Source: Rhyacophila brunnea (taxonomy: Eukaryota > Arthropoda > Insecta > Trichoptera > Rhyacophilidae). Taken from it: DNA of 64,000 nt. Both the position numbers and the translations under genes were made by a program. The notes below the pieces were generated by a model that ran no database searches, was not told the DNA's origin, and saw only the letters and a program-made list of their open reading frames with translations. The stretch is taken from positions 186,001 through 250,000 of the forward strand of contig JAGYXB010000279.1 of the NCBI GenBank assembly GCA_022495005.1, written 5' to 3'. Shown in pieces: positions 21,166 through 32,389 of the stretch; position 1 is the first letter of the stretch; each line of letters starts with the position of its first letter.

Positions 21166-21774
21166 TCTTAGTTTAGCTTCAATACATTTATATATTATTT
21201 AAATATAAATAAAGTTAGGCATATAGACGTGACAGCGATTGTAATAATATTTATCTCACGGAAATCTAGCGAAAAACATAAAATATTTCCATACACTTAA
21301 CTTTATATGCCCGCATGGTTTTTCAATCACCTCAGGGTGCCTTATTATCTGAATACTGCCCTGGGGAAAATTGCGTAGAGCGGCAATGTTTGTCGGTAGG
21401 TAGGTACCTTACGTTCATTATCCGTTTTCATAATATCGTTATCGGTTGCTTGGTAACTGTGCATAATATCCTACGAGTAAATTGACAATTAAAAAAATAA
21501 TATTATCTTTGCTGGGGAGGGAGCAAGAATTGGTAAAAATTGTATAAGGAAAAATATTAAATCCTAATGAAATATTTTATGAACACGTAACGTGTTCATT
21601 TCGTAGAATATTGATACAGTTTTTTTATAGCCAGAAAGATGTGGCTGTATAGATTTTATCAAAATTATTTAAATTGTGAGGGTGTCTAATTTTAACATAC
21701 TCAAACGAACGGAACATAGCTGATAAGTTCTGTATTGGATTAAAACTACAGAGGGTAAATACTTCAGCAATATT
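21166..21774. other. No gene seen
   Basis: AT-rich. Short self-complementary word 'cacgtaacgtg' at about 21584. Nothing coding or repeated was recognised apart from a small palindrome around it. Confidence 0.4.
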
Positions 21775-22375
21775 ATTGAAGAACAAAAATTAGCATTACC
21801 TTGCTCATTGGAAAGATTAATGGTATATGTACGCAGCAAAAGAAGATAAGATCCCTGATTGGGACAAGTGCAGCTGTTCCAGATAGCAGAATACAGAGTT
21901 ATAATTAAAAGATAAAAAGAACTTTTTATATACAACGTTTTTAAATTTTCTGTTGAATCATATAAACTTGACTTGACTAGCTTAAACGATCAAAAAAAAT
22001 GTACCCGATAGAAATACTGAATAATGAATTGTCATTTCATATTGATTTCCATAGTAACCGCACGTATATATTATTTATAATAATTTAGTTGCTAGGACCC
22101 CCTAGCAACCAATAATGGTATCGAAATAACTTTTCATACAAAACAGAATTAACTGAAAATGAATTAAATTCTACTTAAAGATGGCTAAAAGTATTAAAAA
22201 ATGCATTGGTATTCTGCATTCTGATATATTCTAAATGTTTCAAATGTCTAGCTAGTCGGAAAGTTAGTTAAAAATCGATTGCAAGATTTGTAACGGACAA
22301 ATAAGAATACGAGCTAAGAAAAATGTTGTAATAAAAATCACCTTGATGGTGGTTGACCTCCAACCACAAGATTTA
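21775..22375 (+). pseudogene. RTE-A tail, degenerate and split by M1
   Basis: 21775-21904 aligns in order with the end of the RTE-A copy at 7676-7830: gaacaaaaatt, attccccttgc-like, ttggaaagattaatgg, agaagataagatccctgatt, gggacaagtgcagctg, ttccagatagcagaata. The next homologous words, 'atcaccttgatggtggttga' and 'cctccaa', appear only after the M1 element, at 22338-22365. Removing M1 would join the two LINE pieces in the right order. Many internal deletions make it older than the 7.3-kb copy. Confidence 0.75.
21905..22331 (+). mobile_element. M1 element inside an RTE-A tail
   Basis: Full-length copy. It starts ttaaaagataaaaagaac (consensus TTACAAG...) and ends 'gagctaagaaaaatgttgtaa'. The central arm 'ttgctaggaccccctagcaa' is palindromic. 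The LINE sequence is interrupted at the insertion point. Confidence 0.85.
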
Positions 22376-22973
22376 TAGCCACGAAACTGTAAAAAAATAA
22401 CTATCTTATCTGCTTTATTCTGTATTCATAAGCCATCTACGTATCTATATTATCAGCCATTAGACTGCTTGATCTGCAGATCAGCTAACTGCATTTTTTT
22501 TACCAAAAATGAGATTTTGATGGCAATTTGTTATAAAGCATGTTTTCAATGTTCAGACAAAATTTCAAACTCCTGAGCCTATAAATAAATGCGTTATCGT
22601 CCTTCACACAAAACAGCCAACTAAAGGTGCCAAATTTCCAATATCGAAAATGGAACAACTCCGCTCTTTCTATAAATTTTATTTATATATAAATATAAGC
22701 TAAAACATTGTATTAATTCATAGTGCAGCTTATTTGTAAAAAAAAATCCAAGTGTATTTTCGGAATTGTTAAATTCCCCTCGGTAGTTAAATTATTAAGT
22801 TTTTTTCTCCTTCCTAAACAATTTGCCTAAATGGAGTTAGCCGGTTTATAGATTAAGCAGTTGAATAGTGAACCTTATTTTTTATATGGTAGGTACAATT
22901 TAAAATTAACATGATGAAAATAATGTATCATATAATTATTATAATGATGAGTATCATTTTCATGGTAGAATCG
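22376..22973. other. No gene seen
   Basis: AT-rich sequence without recognisable repeats or coding motifs. Confidence 0.4.
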
Positions 22974-22975
22974 TA

Positions 22976-23928
22976 GTAGGGGAGCAAGGGGGAATTGGAG
23001 CCTACTAAGGAAATTGTTGAAAAAAAGTAACAAAATGTTCTAATCGTTTATTATTAAGACTTGAAATGAGTCCTTTGGTTACATAGTAATAATATTACTG
23101 CAATTTCCACTCAAAAATTCTATAACTAAGGTACAAAAAAAACGTTTTCCTAAAAAACACATTTGGCTCCAATTACCCCACGTGTAGGGTAATGAGAGCC
23201 AAAAATTTACCAAATATGTAATGAGACCTTCATATTTTAATATGCTTACAAACACTTATACACATTATAACAGTACAATAAAATGTTAAATATTTACTAA
23301 TGTAATTCAACAAAAATATGCTCTAGTACTAAATATATCAAAATAATCATCACGTCATGTTATGGAACTAAGCAAAAAACACATATATAATCTTTTTGGT
23401 TTCGGAGGGCATTTTCCAACGAAGTCACCGTCCAACTAGCCTTGAAAGTCGTCAGCTTTCTATTTCTGGGCATCTGGAACAATTAAAATCTTTTCCACTA
23501 GTAAAAGAGGTGTGAAAATTATATAGGGGTAATGGGAGCCACCTAGGCTCCAATTACTCGAATGTCAACCATTTTGAAGATTGATAAATAACGTAACCAA
23601 ACCATTTTAAACCTTGATTCTAAAACTACTAAACAAAAATACATGTATCTGGCTATACAATGGACACAAAATATGATAAAATAAGTAAAATTTTAAGTAC
23701 TTACGTTGATGGTTATGTAATGTAAATTTATATAAGCACCTAGCCCAAAACACACTTCCACTCGCCACGCGCGTGCACGTGCCACTAAGCAGCAGACAGC
23801 GATCGATGGGCTTAGCTGACGATTGACGAAGATGTTTTGGTTATTTCCGAGTCATTTTAGTGTTAGATGGTACCTGTTTTGCAGTCGCTCCCATTACCCA
23901 CAGGCTCTCATTACCCCACGCTCCCCTA
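22976..23928 (+). mobile_element. TA-flanked non-autonomous element built around a repeated 15-bp motif (pogo-like architecture)
   Basis: The ends GTAGGGGAGC and GCTCCCCTAC are exact inverted repeats with TA on both sides (22974-22975, 23929-23930). Inverted similarity continues into a 'ggggtaatgrgagcc' motif. That motif, or its complement ggctccaattacccc, recurs at about 22988, 23165, 23186, 23525, 23546, 23887 and 23903. No transposase frame is present. A TA target points to the Tc1/mariner/pogo superfamily. The design parallels the element at 51264-53416, which carries a pogo-like transposase remnant. Confidence 0.85.
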
Positions 23929-23930
23929 CT

Positions 23931-24220
23931 ATGCATCTAGTGACAGAAGACGAAAGATGAAATTTAATTAAATTAATATAAGAATGTTAAAAAGAATATT
24001 GAATTGAGATTTTGCATTGTGAGCATCTCGAAACTTATTGCGATATAAAGAAAAAGGATTTCAAGTGAAAAATATTTAAATTTTGTTTGTCAATCGTTTT
24101 ACAATCCATTGTTGTTCAATCAAATGTCTTTCAATCAAATAAAAAAATGGATCTTTGAATTATTATAAAATCTTTAACATCTTTGCGAGAAGATACAAAA
24201 TTTGTATGAAAAACGCACGC
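23931..24220. other. No gene seen
   Basis: AT-rich spacer with no recognisable structure. Confidence 0.4.
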
Positions 24221-24700
24221 ACGATGGCCGAGGGGCTTACGCGTCGGTTTATAATGTCGTGAGTCATGAGTTTTTTTTTTTTTAATAATTAAGATATATA
24301 TATATCGTTGGATTCGTTATTAAAATCTCTACATGAAAATTGTATCGCCTCTTTCAAAATCCGCTACGATTAACTGTCATTTATGAAACAAAATCAATGT
24401 GTCTATCAAATCCCGCTATAACACTACTGAAACATTCAAAAACCTTTTTAGTTTAAAAAGTTTTTGTTGATTTTCTCAACATAATGAAAAAGTGTTATAG
24501 CGGGTTTTGAAACTCAGCGACACAATTTATTTTTGGGGTCAGAGTATGGACCCAATAGATTGCAAGTGGTTAACATCCATTCCCCGTAAAAACAAAAATC
24601 TGTTACAATTAAATATAAGCCCCGTAAATACAAACTCTGTTGAGGCCCATGTGATCATCTTAGGGTATATAGGTAAATGCAACACACCGACAAATTAGGG
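24221..24700 (+). mobile_element. Probable SINE-A copy, degenerate, split by a small MITE
   Basis: 24221-24270 (cgatggccgaggggcttacg, gtcgtgagtcatgag) resembles the SINE-A head (cggtggccacgcggctta, gtcgccgtgggtccc). 24527-24665 matches the body and 3' end in order: gtcagagtatggacccaata, gcaagtggttaacatccatt, acaaactctgttgaggccca, tgtgatcatc. Between them lies the TIR element 24339-24526 plus a T-run. The head assignment is weaker than that of the body. Confidence 0.5.
24339..24526. mobile_element. Small MITE (188 bp) related to family T2
   Basis: The left end attgtatcgcctctttcaaa pairs with the complement of the right end (attgtgtcgctgagtttcaa). Both continue into 'aacccgct/atccgct', about 28 bp in all. 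The words 'cgcctctttcaaaatccgc' and 'agcgggttttgaaact' echo the T2 family ends, but the body is different and shorter. Non-coding. Confidence 0.7.
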
Positions 24701-26365
24701 ATAATTATTTAATAGAGGAATGCTAAAGTTGGTACGGACTTAATCATTCAATAGAATCATATTACAATGATAAAAGAATAGCACAGTAGTAAAATAATGC
24801 ATTAGAACTGTAATACTGCACTGTTTTGTCTCTGATTTATCCGATTCAATATGCACTTAACCGTAGAAACGATGTCGACTTTAACTACCAAACGAGATCA
24901 CTATATTCTTAGGTGCGCCGTACATTATATTATTGTGTTGCAAAGCCCTCATCCTTTTATTGTATCGAGTGCGTGTCATTATTTTTTACAAAGATTTTCA
25001 TCTTGACTCTTGAGCGAACGTATGTAGACCCGTTTGTTTTTATTGTCTCGTCAGTTCTGCAACACCAGGGGTGCATAACTATGATTTACAGTCACTGTAT
25101 TGGAAGCAAAGCTGAAGTTTGTGTTGTTAAATACAAAAAAATAAAATAATACGTTGAAATAGCTATTGAATATAGAATGTTAAATGGTAATACTATACTG
25201 TAATCAAGGTAATAATTACTCGTTTAGATTAGTCGCATGCGGCCACCAGCGCTTTACAGAATAATATTTCAAAAATGTATTTATAAAATTATGAAAAAAT
25301 GGTTGAACACACATGCCTTGTCTTAAATTTCTTTCCACGCTCAAATGATCCATTATGTATTCTTGTGATGAGATCATGTGTGAAATAGTCTGTTTCTGAA
25401 ATTTCTGCCGGTATTAAATTGTTTCACGCATTTGTTTAAACGTGGAACCAAATAAGGAAAGAGTTACCACGGTTGAAAATTTTTGGTATTAATATTGTCG
25501 ATTTTTCCTACTGCTGTATACTGCGAAAGATCATTCAGTGTAATGTACTTCATAAAAAAACAAATATCGAAGTCAGTTGACAGATGTAAACTTAGAAGCA
25601 GCCATGCGGCTCGCTTTGGAAAAAAGGAGTATTGAGGAATTTCCATTTGCACTTACTAAAATGTTCAAATGTCTTTTATTAAATGGAATCGTTTATAAAT
25701 AAATTGATCCATTTAGTTTTAATTTTTTCAATCACAAAAAAAGTGAAATTTGATGCGGCCACCAGACGTTTCAATAGAACTGTCAATGTCAATTGTGCGG
25801 CCACAGTTAAATTTTACGTGAGAACCACTGGTCTATACCTACCATTTTACGTTGATAATCAGTGTGTATACATCAGTAGAGACACTTTGCTATTGTATGA
25901 CTGATAAGCACATATGAAATATTTTTTGGATTCACATAGCCTGCCTACGTTCAAAAGTTACCCACTAGTATTCAAGGTTTGAAAGTTCGCGTTGGTTACA
26001 CAGTAGCGCAATATGCTAGTACAGTGTTATTTAGAAATACAACATTCAGATGTCCAAATGAACTCCATGTAGGTACAGATATTGCAACATCTACCTACAC
26101 TTAAACTTGTTGTCCGATTGATTTTGTTATAGTTAATTATTAAGGCTATACTTCAGTTGAGGCATGGTCTAAAAAGATCTTGACCAGGCGATGCGCGGAT
26201 TGTGCAAATGACGTGAGCCAAACGAAATAAATTTGTCATAAAAATTCAACATGCGTCCTTTTAATGTTATGTTTATTATTATATTCGTAATAATAATAGT
26301 ATATTCATTGACATGTTTTCTTTTTAAAGTACATGCGGAAAGTTTTTTAGTCGTCTTTACACGAT
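24701..26365. other. Non-coding stretch; no element recognised
   Basis: Several open frames of 60-78 codons (for example 24913-25149, 25683-25904) have no motifs and A/T-driven composition. The phrase 'atgcggccaccag' occurs twice (about 25238 and 25753), a small unexplained repeat. No tRNA-like, LINE or transposase signal was found. Confidence 0.4.
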
Positions 26366-26515
26366 TTAAGAATATATTCCTCCGACGCCAAAACAAATTG
26401 ACGTGATCACACCTCTACTATCGCTTTCCGATTGGCGACGAGTCCGAAATGTCGTCCCACCTATTGCTGAAAATTATTTACCGTTTCACTGAAGTATGCT
26501 CTTAAAGAAATAGAT
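26366..26515 (+). repeat. Local direct duplication, unit 1
   Basis: 'ttaagaatatattcctccga', 'cgcc..aaaacaaattgac', 'ctcacacct', 'tttccgattggcgacgag', 'aaaattatttaccgtttca' and 'tatgctcttaaa' recur in order at 26837-26990. The two units differ by substitutions and small indels, so the duplication is not recent. The spacer of about 320 bases is not duplicated. Confidence 0.8.
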
Positions 26516-26836
26516 TATTATTGTTTTGTTACGTAAGATAAATAGATATCGATTAATGAAGCAACCTCTTACAAAGCGGGTAATAAATGCCTCGTCCAAA
26601 ATACTTCAATAATATTATATTCCACGCAAGATTTATCGGTTCTGATAATTTCCAATGTGCGTTTTAGAGGTCAGATGTCTCAAATGATTTTAGAATTTAA
26701 TATTATGTACATGAAAAGATTTTTGCACCTTCTATTAGTTATAAAATATCTAGCCCGCCGCATTATATCTCCTTCGAATAAATTTAGAATTAATTAATAC
26801 TTAGAATAAATAATTAATTGAATTAGAATAAATAAA

Positions 26837-26990
26837 GAATTTAAGAATGTATTCCTCCGACGCCATCACAAAACAAATTGACATGCTCACACCTCGACGT
26901 CAGTCTCCGATTGGCGACGACTGCGAAATTTCGTTCCATATACTGTTGAAAATTATTTGCCGTTTCAATTATGTATGCTCTTAAATAACT
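26837..26990 (+). repeat. Local direct duplication, unit 2
   Basis: Second unit of the pair starting at 26366: ttaagaatgtattcctccga, gtctccgattggcgacga, gaaaattatttgccgtttca, tatgctcttaaa. The conserved core 'ccgattggcgacga' contains an inverted CCAAT-like word. No coding frame is shared by both units. Confidence 0.8.
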
Positions 26991-27555
26991 GAAAATAAGA
27001 TTATTTCGTTCAATAAAACTTTACATACATTTTGTATCCAATATTACAAAAGTTGCCAGCCGCTTGCGAGATCACACACTGGAGGGGTTTTCCACAGTTA
27101 CGCGCATACAGAATATATACAACCTATACGTAAATATATATGCAGTATATTATACATGAAGTCATATAGGCGGTTTGTTTTTCTAGTCTGCACATCTTGA
27201 AGGGCGGTGAATTCTCCGCCCTTGTGAATCATTCAAGAAGGGGGCGCAATTCAATTGGATTTAGATGTAAAATATTACTGCACTGCACATGGATTAGATT
27301 TTGAAAATTGTTAGATCGAATTAAATTATTGATACAATATTATATAAATGAATTTTTCTCATAGTAATTCCTAGTTGGATTATAATAATTATAGTCCACA
27401 AATCACACGAATCGAAGCAATATAATATAAATCCGTTAATTGTTTGAAAACTTGTTAGATTTGCGGTTTGACAGAAAATACTGTAACCAAAATGTTCTAC
27501 CATAATAATTCGAATTTGTTTCTACTGTTTACTTATTTAAATGATGTCTGCGATC
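26991..27555. other. No gene; perfect short palindrome at 27200-27223
   Basis: AT-rich sequence. 27200-27223 has 8-bp G/C-rich arms (aagggcgg ... ccgccctt) around an 8-base loop, the only notable structure. It could form a small hairpin in RNA from either strand. No T-run follows that would suggest an RNA gene. Confidence 0.4.
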
Positions 27556-27622
27556 ATGGGTGAGACTCGAACTGACAATTCCGAATTCACCACAATGTGC
27601 TTTACCAATTGAGCTACCTGTG
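27556..27622 (-). repeat. tRNA-like sequence (SINE-C head or tRNA pseudogene)
   Basis: The minus strand reads 'ggtagctcaattggtaaagc' (good A-box), then an anticodon-arm-sized middle and 'cagttcgagtctcaccc' (B-box). The acceptor arms do not pair and the anticodon arm is poor, so it is not a functional tRNA. A SINE-C-like tail lies at 27640-27735 but in the opposite orientation, suggesting rearrangement or two separate insertions. Confidence 0.6.
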
Positions 27623-27639
27623 TTCTACCTAATTACATC

Positions 27640-27735
27640 GGAATTAGCTAATATTCATTGTGAGATGTTTTTAAATTATGTAAATTCAATAAATAATATT
27701 ATCTACATTATAAAATCCTGTGAATTATTCGTTGG
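27640..27735 (+). repeat. SINE-C 3' body
   Basis: 'gagatgtttttaaattatgt', 'aattcaataaa', 'aaaatcctgtgaattattcg' and 'ttggattaaa' match the ends of the SINE-C copies at 38365-38585, 38590-38765, 41195-41265 and 43835-43915. No linked head is seen in this orientation. Confidence 0.6.
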
Positions 27736-28084
27736 ATTAAAAAAATAATTGATTAAATTATTAGCAAGTGCAAGTACGCTAATACCAAGTTCTGTAAATA
27801 TCACGATGCTGGCTAGTAATCAAGGTAACTACTTACTTATTATTATTGTACCTTGATTCAAACCACAAAACCACTCGCCAATATTATATATTATGTAAAC
27901 TAAATATGTAAAACCCTTGAGCGCTTTCGTTAATATTTCGTAATAATTACGTAAAGCGCAGGTAGAAGGTAGGCTATGGTGAAGGACGTTAGCCGAAATC
28001 CGATTTATTAATTGAAAAGTAAAGTTTTTTATTTATATAATACGTATATATATTGCATATAATTATTTATAGCACAGTAGTGTA

Positions 28085-28205
28085 ACAATTACAAACACCC
28101 AGGCTTTTATAAAATTACATGAATGTATTGTAACCTTATCGGGAATTAAACTCAGAACCACCGGATAAAAGGTCAGCGTCTTACGCACTGGACTACGATG
28201 GTCAA
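28085..28205 (-). mobile_element. SINE-B copy
   Basis: The minus strand shows 'ccatcgtagtccagtgcgta', 'agacgctgac', 'gagtttaattcccgataagg', 'ttacaatac', 'taattttataaaagcctggg' and 'tgtttgtaattgtt'. The B-box is degenerate (gagtttaattcc). Shorter 3' body than the copy at 10240. Confidence 0.7.
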
Positions 28206-29106
28206 TAAAAATAATTGGTAATATTCTCGCCAGGCCTTGAGTAACAATTACATGCGAAGGCTACATAATTCGGAATACCTCCAAAACATACCTAGTAGAA
28301 AAAATTTGAATAGATATATTTTGAAAAATAATTTGAAAGCCGTGCAGGACTTGAACCCCTTTCCGTCAGATTTCAGGAAGTATGCTGTACTATTCAATTC
28401 TATGAAATTAACCAATAACCATGCGTCCTAGATGTTTTAAAAACGAAATTTGAGAGAGGTAGAAGGACGATATTTTATTAAGCCCGGTGGCAGGTGAAAA
28501 TACGTCCTTTGTCAATCATTACGGACGGGTGACGTCGCTCTTAAAATCGCGTGCCGTTTTTAACAGGTGGGATAAATTAAGTAACTACCGGCAATTTATT
28601 AGTCACTCTTTGATCTTTATAACGTGTAATTAACTTCCCCTATTGATATACTTTGGAGACAATTACACGACTAATTGATTATTATTATCGTACAATGCTG
28701 TTGTTTATACAAATTGTATTTACTTGATTATTTCCTGTGATGTTACTTACCATGTTATGTAAGTGAAAATACACTGAATTTTAATTAACACGAAAATAAA
28801 CTGTTATACACGGATAGTGGGTTAGTACTTATAGTAGTAAAACCATAGGCAATGACAATAATAACTAGTTACCTCATTTCTGTCTTGCAGTAAGGAAAAA
28901 CGGACTATTCAATTAAATTTGATGTATTCTCTATTCTGTTGCATAGTAAAAAAAAATATGGACATAAAATAATATAATAAAACGGTTTTGAGATGTGTAT
29001 TAATTGAATAGGCTAAAAGTAGAATGGCGTAGAAACAAATTGTGCGAAAAGTAGGGCTTGAAATGGAATGGAACAGACCGGAGCGCAGAATCGTTCCATC
29101 TAGTCA
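28206..29106. other. No gene seen
   Basis: AT-rich. An acceptor-like pyrimidine tract (catttctgtcttgcag) ends at 28890, but no coding frame or donor follows. A 64-codon frame at 28237-28431 shows no motif. Confidence 0.4.
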
Positions 29107-29500
29107 CTTCTTCTTATTGTGACATCGCCTAGCGGAGGTCGGCCACCATCCAGGCGATCTTAGCTTTGTCGTCTGCTACCCGGAACAGTTCAGTGAAGCT
29201 GCAATCGTACCAATCACGGAGGTTCTTAAGCCACGAAATCCGGCGCCGTTCTCTACTATGCTTACCATTGATCTTTCCTTGAATGACAAGTTGGGGAATA
29301 CTGAACTTTTGTCCTCTCATAATGTGGCCGAGGTATTGTAGTTTCCTGGTTTTGATACTACGTAGAACTTCTCGGTCCTTCCCCATTTGATTGAGAACTT
29401 CAACATTTGTCACCCGGTCAGTCCAAGGAATTTTGAGGATGCGTCTATACAGCCACATCTCGAAAGCTTCAAGTCTCCGTGACATCTCTTGGTTTAATAA
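29107..29500 (-). pseudogene. RTE-A tail, 5'-truncated, open frame retained
   Basis: A 118-codon open frame (29129-29485) carries the same C-terminal segments as the 7.3-kb copy: MSRRLEAFEMWLYRRILKIP, WTDRVTNVEVLNQMGKDREV, YLGHIMRGQKFSIPQLVIQG, SWLKNLRDWY and a final VADLR followed by a stop. Unlike that copy it has no internal stop here, so it arose from a separate, less damaged source. The 3' end is the complement of a short 'aagaagaag' tail. The sequence stops abruptly at about 29500, where homology to RTE-A ends. No catalytic RT motif is included, so it cannot encode an active enzyme. Confidence 0.88.
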
Positions 29501-30436
29501 ATACTTCTAGAAAATAATATTATAGACATACTCTGATTGTTGAAAAATAAAACTTAACCTTTCAACAAAAGCTTTCAATGACATTATAGTAGGTAGATAC
29601 TTCGTTACGTTATTATTTTTTTCAACATAGAATAAAACCAGCAATTTTGCAAAATTTCAATATTTCATTTTTATGATGTAAGGATAGAAAAAACTACGTC
29701 ATTTTAAAACGAATACAAAATTGTAATCCCGCTTCGCTTTTATCCAAAAATTGCTAGACAATTCGATTTTCCATTTCGAATTAAAGTAGGGTTCCTGAAA
29801 TTCGTTTAGTTTCCTTTCTATGATAGAAGAATATGCCTACAGCATAAGATATCTGATATTAAAAATTTATTCCGAGAATTCTATATTAAAATAACATGTC
29901 AAGAGTTATTTAAAAAAAAAAATACGTTCGATCTGAATGTCAAGTTGTAATAATTTATTTCGCTGAAAAAAATATGAGTCACTCAGATCACATTCTCATA
30001 TCGTGTAGGTACATAAATTATATTTTTCATAATATAATATATTGTGGAAATTGGTTTTTGAACAATTTATAAAGACATAAACAAAGTAATTCCCAACTGG
30101 GGTTTCACGGAATTGTGGGGCTCATGCGACATGTGAAAGAAATCGCATAAACTTTTTGGTATTAAAATAAAGAAAGGTTTAACTAGACATACTATAGAGA
30201 TAGCAGTCGACGTAATAGTTAAAAATACGTAATTTTAATAAACCTCAAAAACATAACTATTAAAAAAAAAACAAAAAAAAAAACAAAAAACTCACATCCC
30301 TCAATTTCACTACTCTATTGTTTTACACAGGTTAGTTTTACGAGCAATATTGTCATACTTAACACCGTCAATTGACATTTCTTTTCCAAAATAGATATAT
30401 TTCTTGACCCGCTCAATTTCAGTACCATTAAAAAAA
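29501..30436. other. Non-coding; hAT-like end fragment at 30085-30200 and an A-rich run
   Basis: 30085-30200 contains 'taattcccaactggggtttc', 'ggaattgtggggctcatgcg' and 'cgcataaactttttggtatt', similar to 30962-31095. Both resemble hAT ends of the CAGTGRTTYYCAAC type. 30258-30292 is nearly pure A with two C interruptions. No gene is seen. Confidence 0.45.
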
Positions 30437-30567
30437 CAATTTTTTATAGTACTTATTCCACTTTAATTAATATATTAGGACCGGTTTCGTCCACCTCAGT
30501 GGGACATTTTCAACGAAACCGGTCCTAATATATTATTTAAAGTGGAATAAGTACTATAAAAAAATTG
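30437..30567. repeat. Near-perfect hairpin (about 54-bp arms, 22-base loop)
   Basis: Arms 30437-30490 and 30513-30567 are reverse complements with one substitution and one A insertion: 'atagtacttattccacttta', then 'atatattaggaccggtttcg'. The loop is ccacctcagtgggacatttt plus 2 bases. A related half-hairpin without a pairing partner lies at 32876-32940 (acttattcc, ggaccggtttcgtccgcctt, gggacattttt), so this belongs to a dispersed family. It is either a tiny foldback element or a repeat-derived hairpin RNA source. Confidence 0.8.
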
Positions 30568-30961
30568 CGTTTTATTAAATAAAAACAACAATACAATGCA
30601 GTTCCAAAAAAAAGTAAAGTTCCAAAGAAAAGTAAATTTAGTACCATTGATGAGGATTACTTTTAGTTCAGCAAAGTAGTTTACTATTATTGTAATAAGT
30701 ATAAATAGCTTATAAGAACACGCGCGTTAAGAGCTTTTACGTAATGATACTAGAAAATCTCATTTATTCAACTGCCTATATATTACCATATACACCAATG
30801 ATAATACATTAAGAATCAAGACACTACATATAGATGACATCTTTTAAATAAAGCCAATAGTTTGATACCCGGTCGAATACAGTGAATACATAGCAGCAGA
30901 TGATATATTTATAGAGAGAAAAAAATCATCGTTATTTTAAATTATAGGTTAAATAAATAGA

Positions 30962-31095
30962 CCAGTGATTTCCAACTTGTATTCCGAGGAATCCTGGGGC
31001 TCCACAAAAAGTGCCAGATTCTCCGTGAGAATTCGCATAAACTTTTTGGTATTACAGTAAAGAAGAGTTTATTAACATGACATATTTTGAACGAT
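30962..31095 (+). repeat. hAT-type terminal fragment
   Basis: It begins CAGTGATTTCCAACTTGT, a classic hAT-end form, then 'ttccgaggaatcctggggct', 'cgtgagaattcgcataaact' and 'ttttggtatta'. The similar segment at 30085-30200 is a second copy. No partner right end or 8-bp duplication was found. Confidence 0.5.
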
Positions 31096-31825
31096 AATGT
31101 GTTTTTTAAATTTAAAAGATATTGTGCCAAACGTTGATAGGTATACAACTTTAATATTACTACGGCTACAGCCACTTTATTATTACTAATATTACTACGA
31201 CTACAGCCAGAGATATCTAATACGGGTAGGTGGGTTATGCATTATTTAGGAGAAGCACATTAGACAGAGGCGGAAAAATTAAGGAAGGATGTCAAATAAT
31301 ACAATTTTTTAGGGTAGATTCCATATATGAATTTGTATATATGTGTAAATCACTTTAATGAATTTCTTAACGTATATCCGCTTACGATAGATATGCAGAA
31401 TGTAATGAAATTATATAACATTTCAGATAGCGGCTTGTTTGCTTATTATCTGATTATAAGTGACATGTTGCGTAGGCAATTGACGTATCATTGCTTACTG
31501 ATTTATAAATATAAGTATAGTTACTACACTATGTGATTGTAAAGAAATAAGATAAATTATTTATAAGCGACCATCTTGGTATTTCATAGGCTTGCAATTA
31601 CAAAAATCAAGTTGAACTTAGAGTATTCATCTAGGATACATGTCTAAACTGAAAATTAATCAAATCAGATGGTAATTAGTATAGGCAGTTGATTTTTTCT
31701 CCGCCATTTTGTGATATAGAAATGTGTCTATATCTTAACAATGAATACGCATATTGATCATGGAAAATTTCATGTTTTCATACAAAAGTGTACAATTAAT
31801 CGAATTATGCTATTTAATTAACTAT
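31096..31825. other. No gene seen
   Basis: AT-rich. The phrase 'taatattactacgrctacagcc' occurs twice close together (about 31153 and 31188). A 69-codon frame at 31327-31536 lacks motifs. Confidence 0.4.
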
Positions 31826-31833
31826 GCCGCCGG

Positions 31834-32389
31834 CAGAGGCGAATAGTGAAGGCAGGCTGTTAAGGTCCGACAAAAATAGTGCAGACTAAACGATCTCAGG
31901 CAAAAGTATTTGTTTTCATTGAACTAAGAATACAATGCATACTGTATAGATAAAATTTGATAGTTTTTAAAATTTAAGTAAACCCTGCCAAATTCAAGCC
32001 ATTGTACAAAATACTAACCAACAACATTTGTAATATGTATTCTTGATTCATCGAAAACAAATAAGTACATATGACTGAAAAAGTGTGCACTATTTTTGTC
32101 GGATACCCCATATAATACCTAAGCTATTAAGGTTTGTATTAGGTAGGGTTTAATTGAATTTTAAAATTTAATTAGTACTATTTGCAAATTGTATTCTTAG
32201 TTCAATGAAAACAAATAAGTATAATCGACAAAGTTTAATGTGCATTAATTATGTCGATTCATAACACAATGCTTACAGGCCCTTTTAATTAATTTTGTAA
32301 TTAACGTGTTAACTTGCATTTGAAAAGTAATTAGCAAAAACATATTTTGTGCGGCCCGTAAAACTGCCTACCTTCACCTTTCGCCACTG
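31834..32389 (+). mobile_element. hAT-type MITE (family H1) with imperfect 8-bp duplication
   Basis: The left end CAGAGGCGAATAGTGAAGG pairs with the complement of the right end (CAGTGGCGAAAGGTGAAGG), followed on both sides by 'aggcwg'. Flanks are gccgccgg (31826-31833) and gctgccag (32390-32397): six of eight match, and the two differences are transitions, as in an aged 8-bp duplication. Inside are inverted copies of 'tttgttttcattgaactaag' and of 'gacaaaaatagtgc'. Related sequence occurs at 60885-61200. No open frame. Confidence 0.75.

Noticed and set aside
22976..23928. Simple tandem repeat or promoter array
   Set aside because: Exact inverted ends with TA on both sides show it is a transposable element; the motif copies lie in both orientations at uneven spacing.
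27556..27622. Functional tRNA gene
   Set aside because: A- and B-boxes are present but the acceptor and anticodon arms do not pair; it is better explained as a SINE head or tRNA pseudogene.
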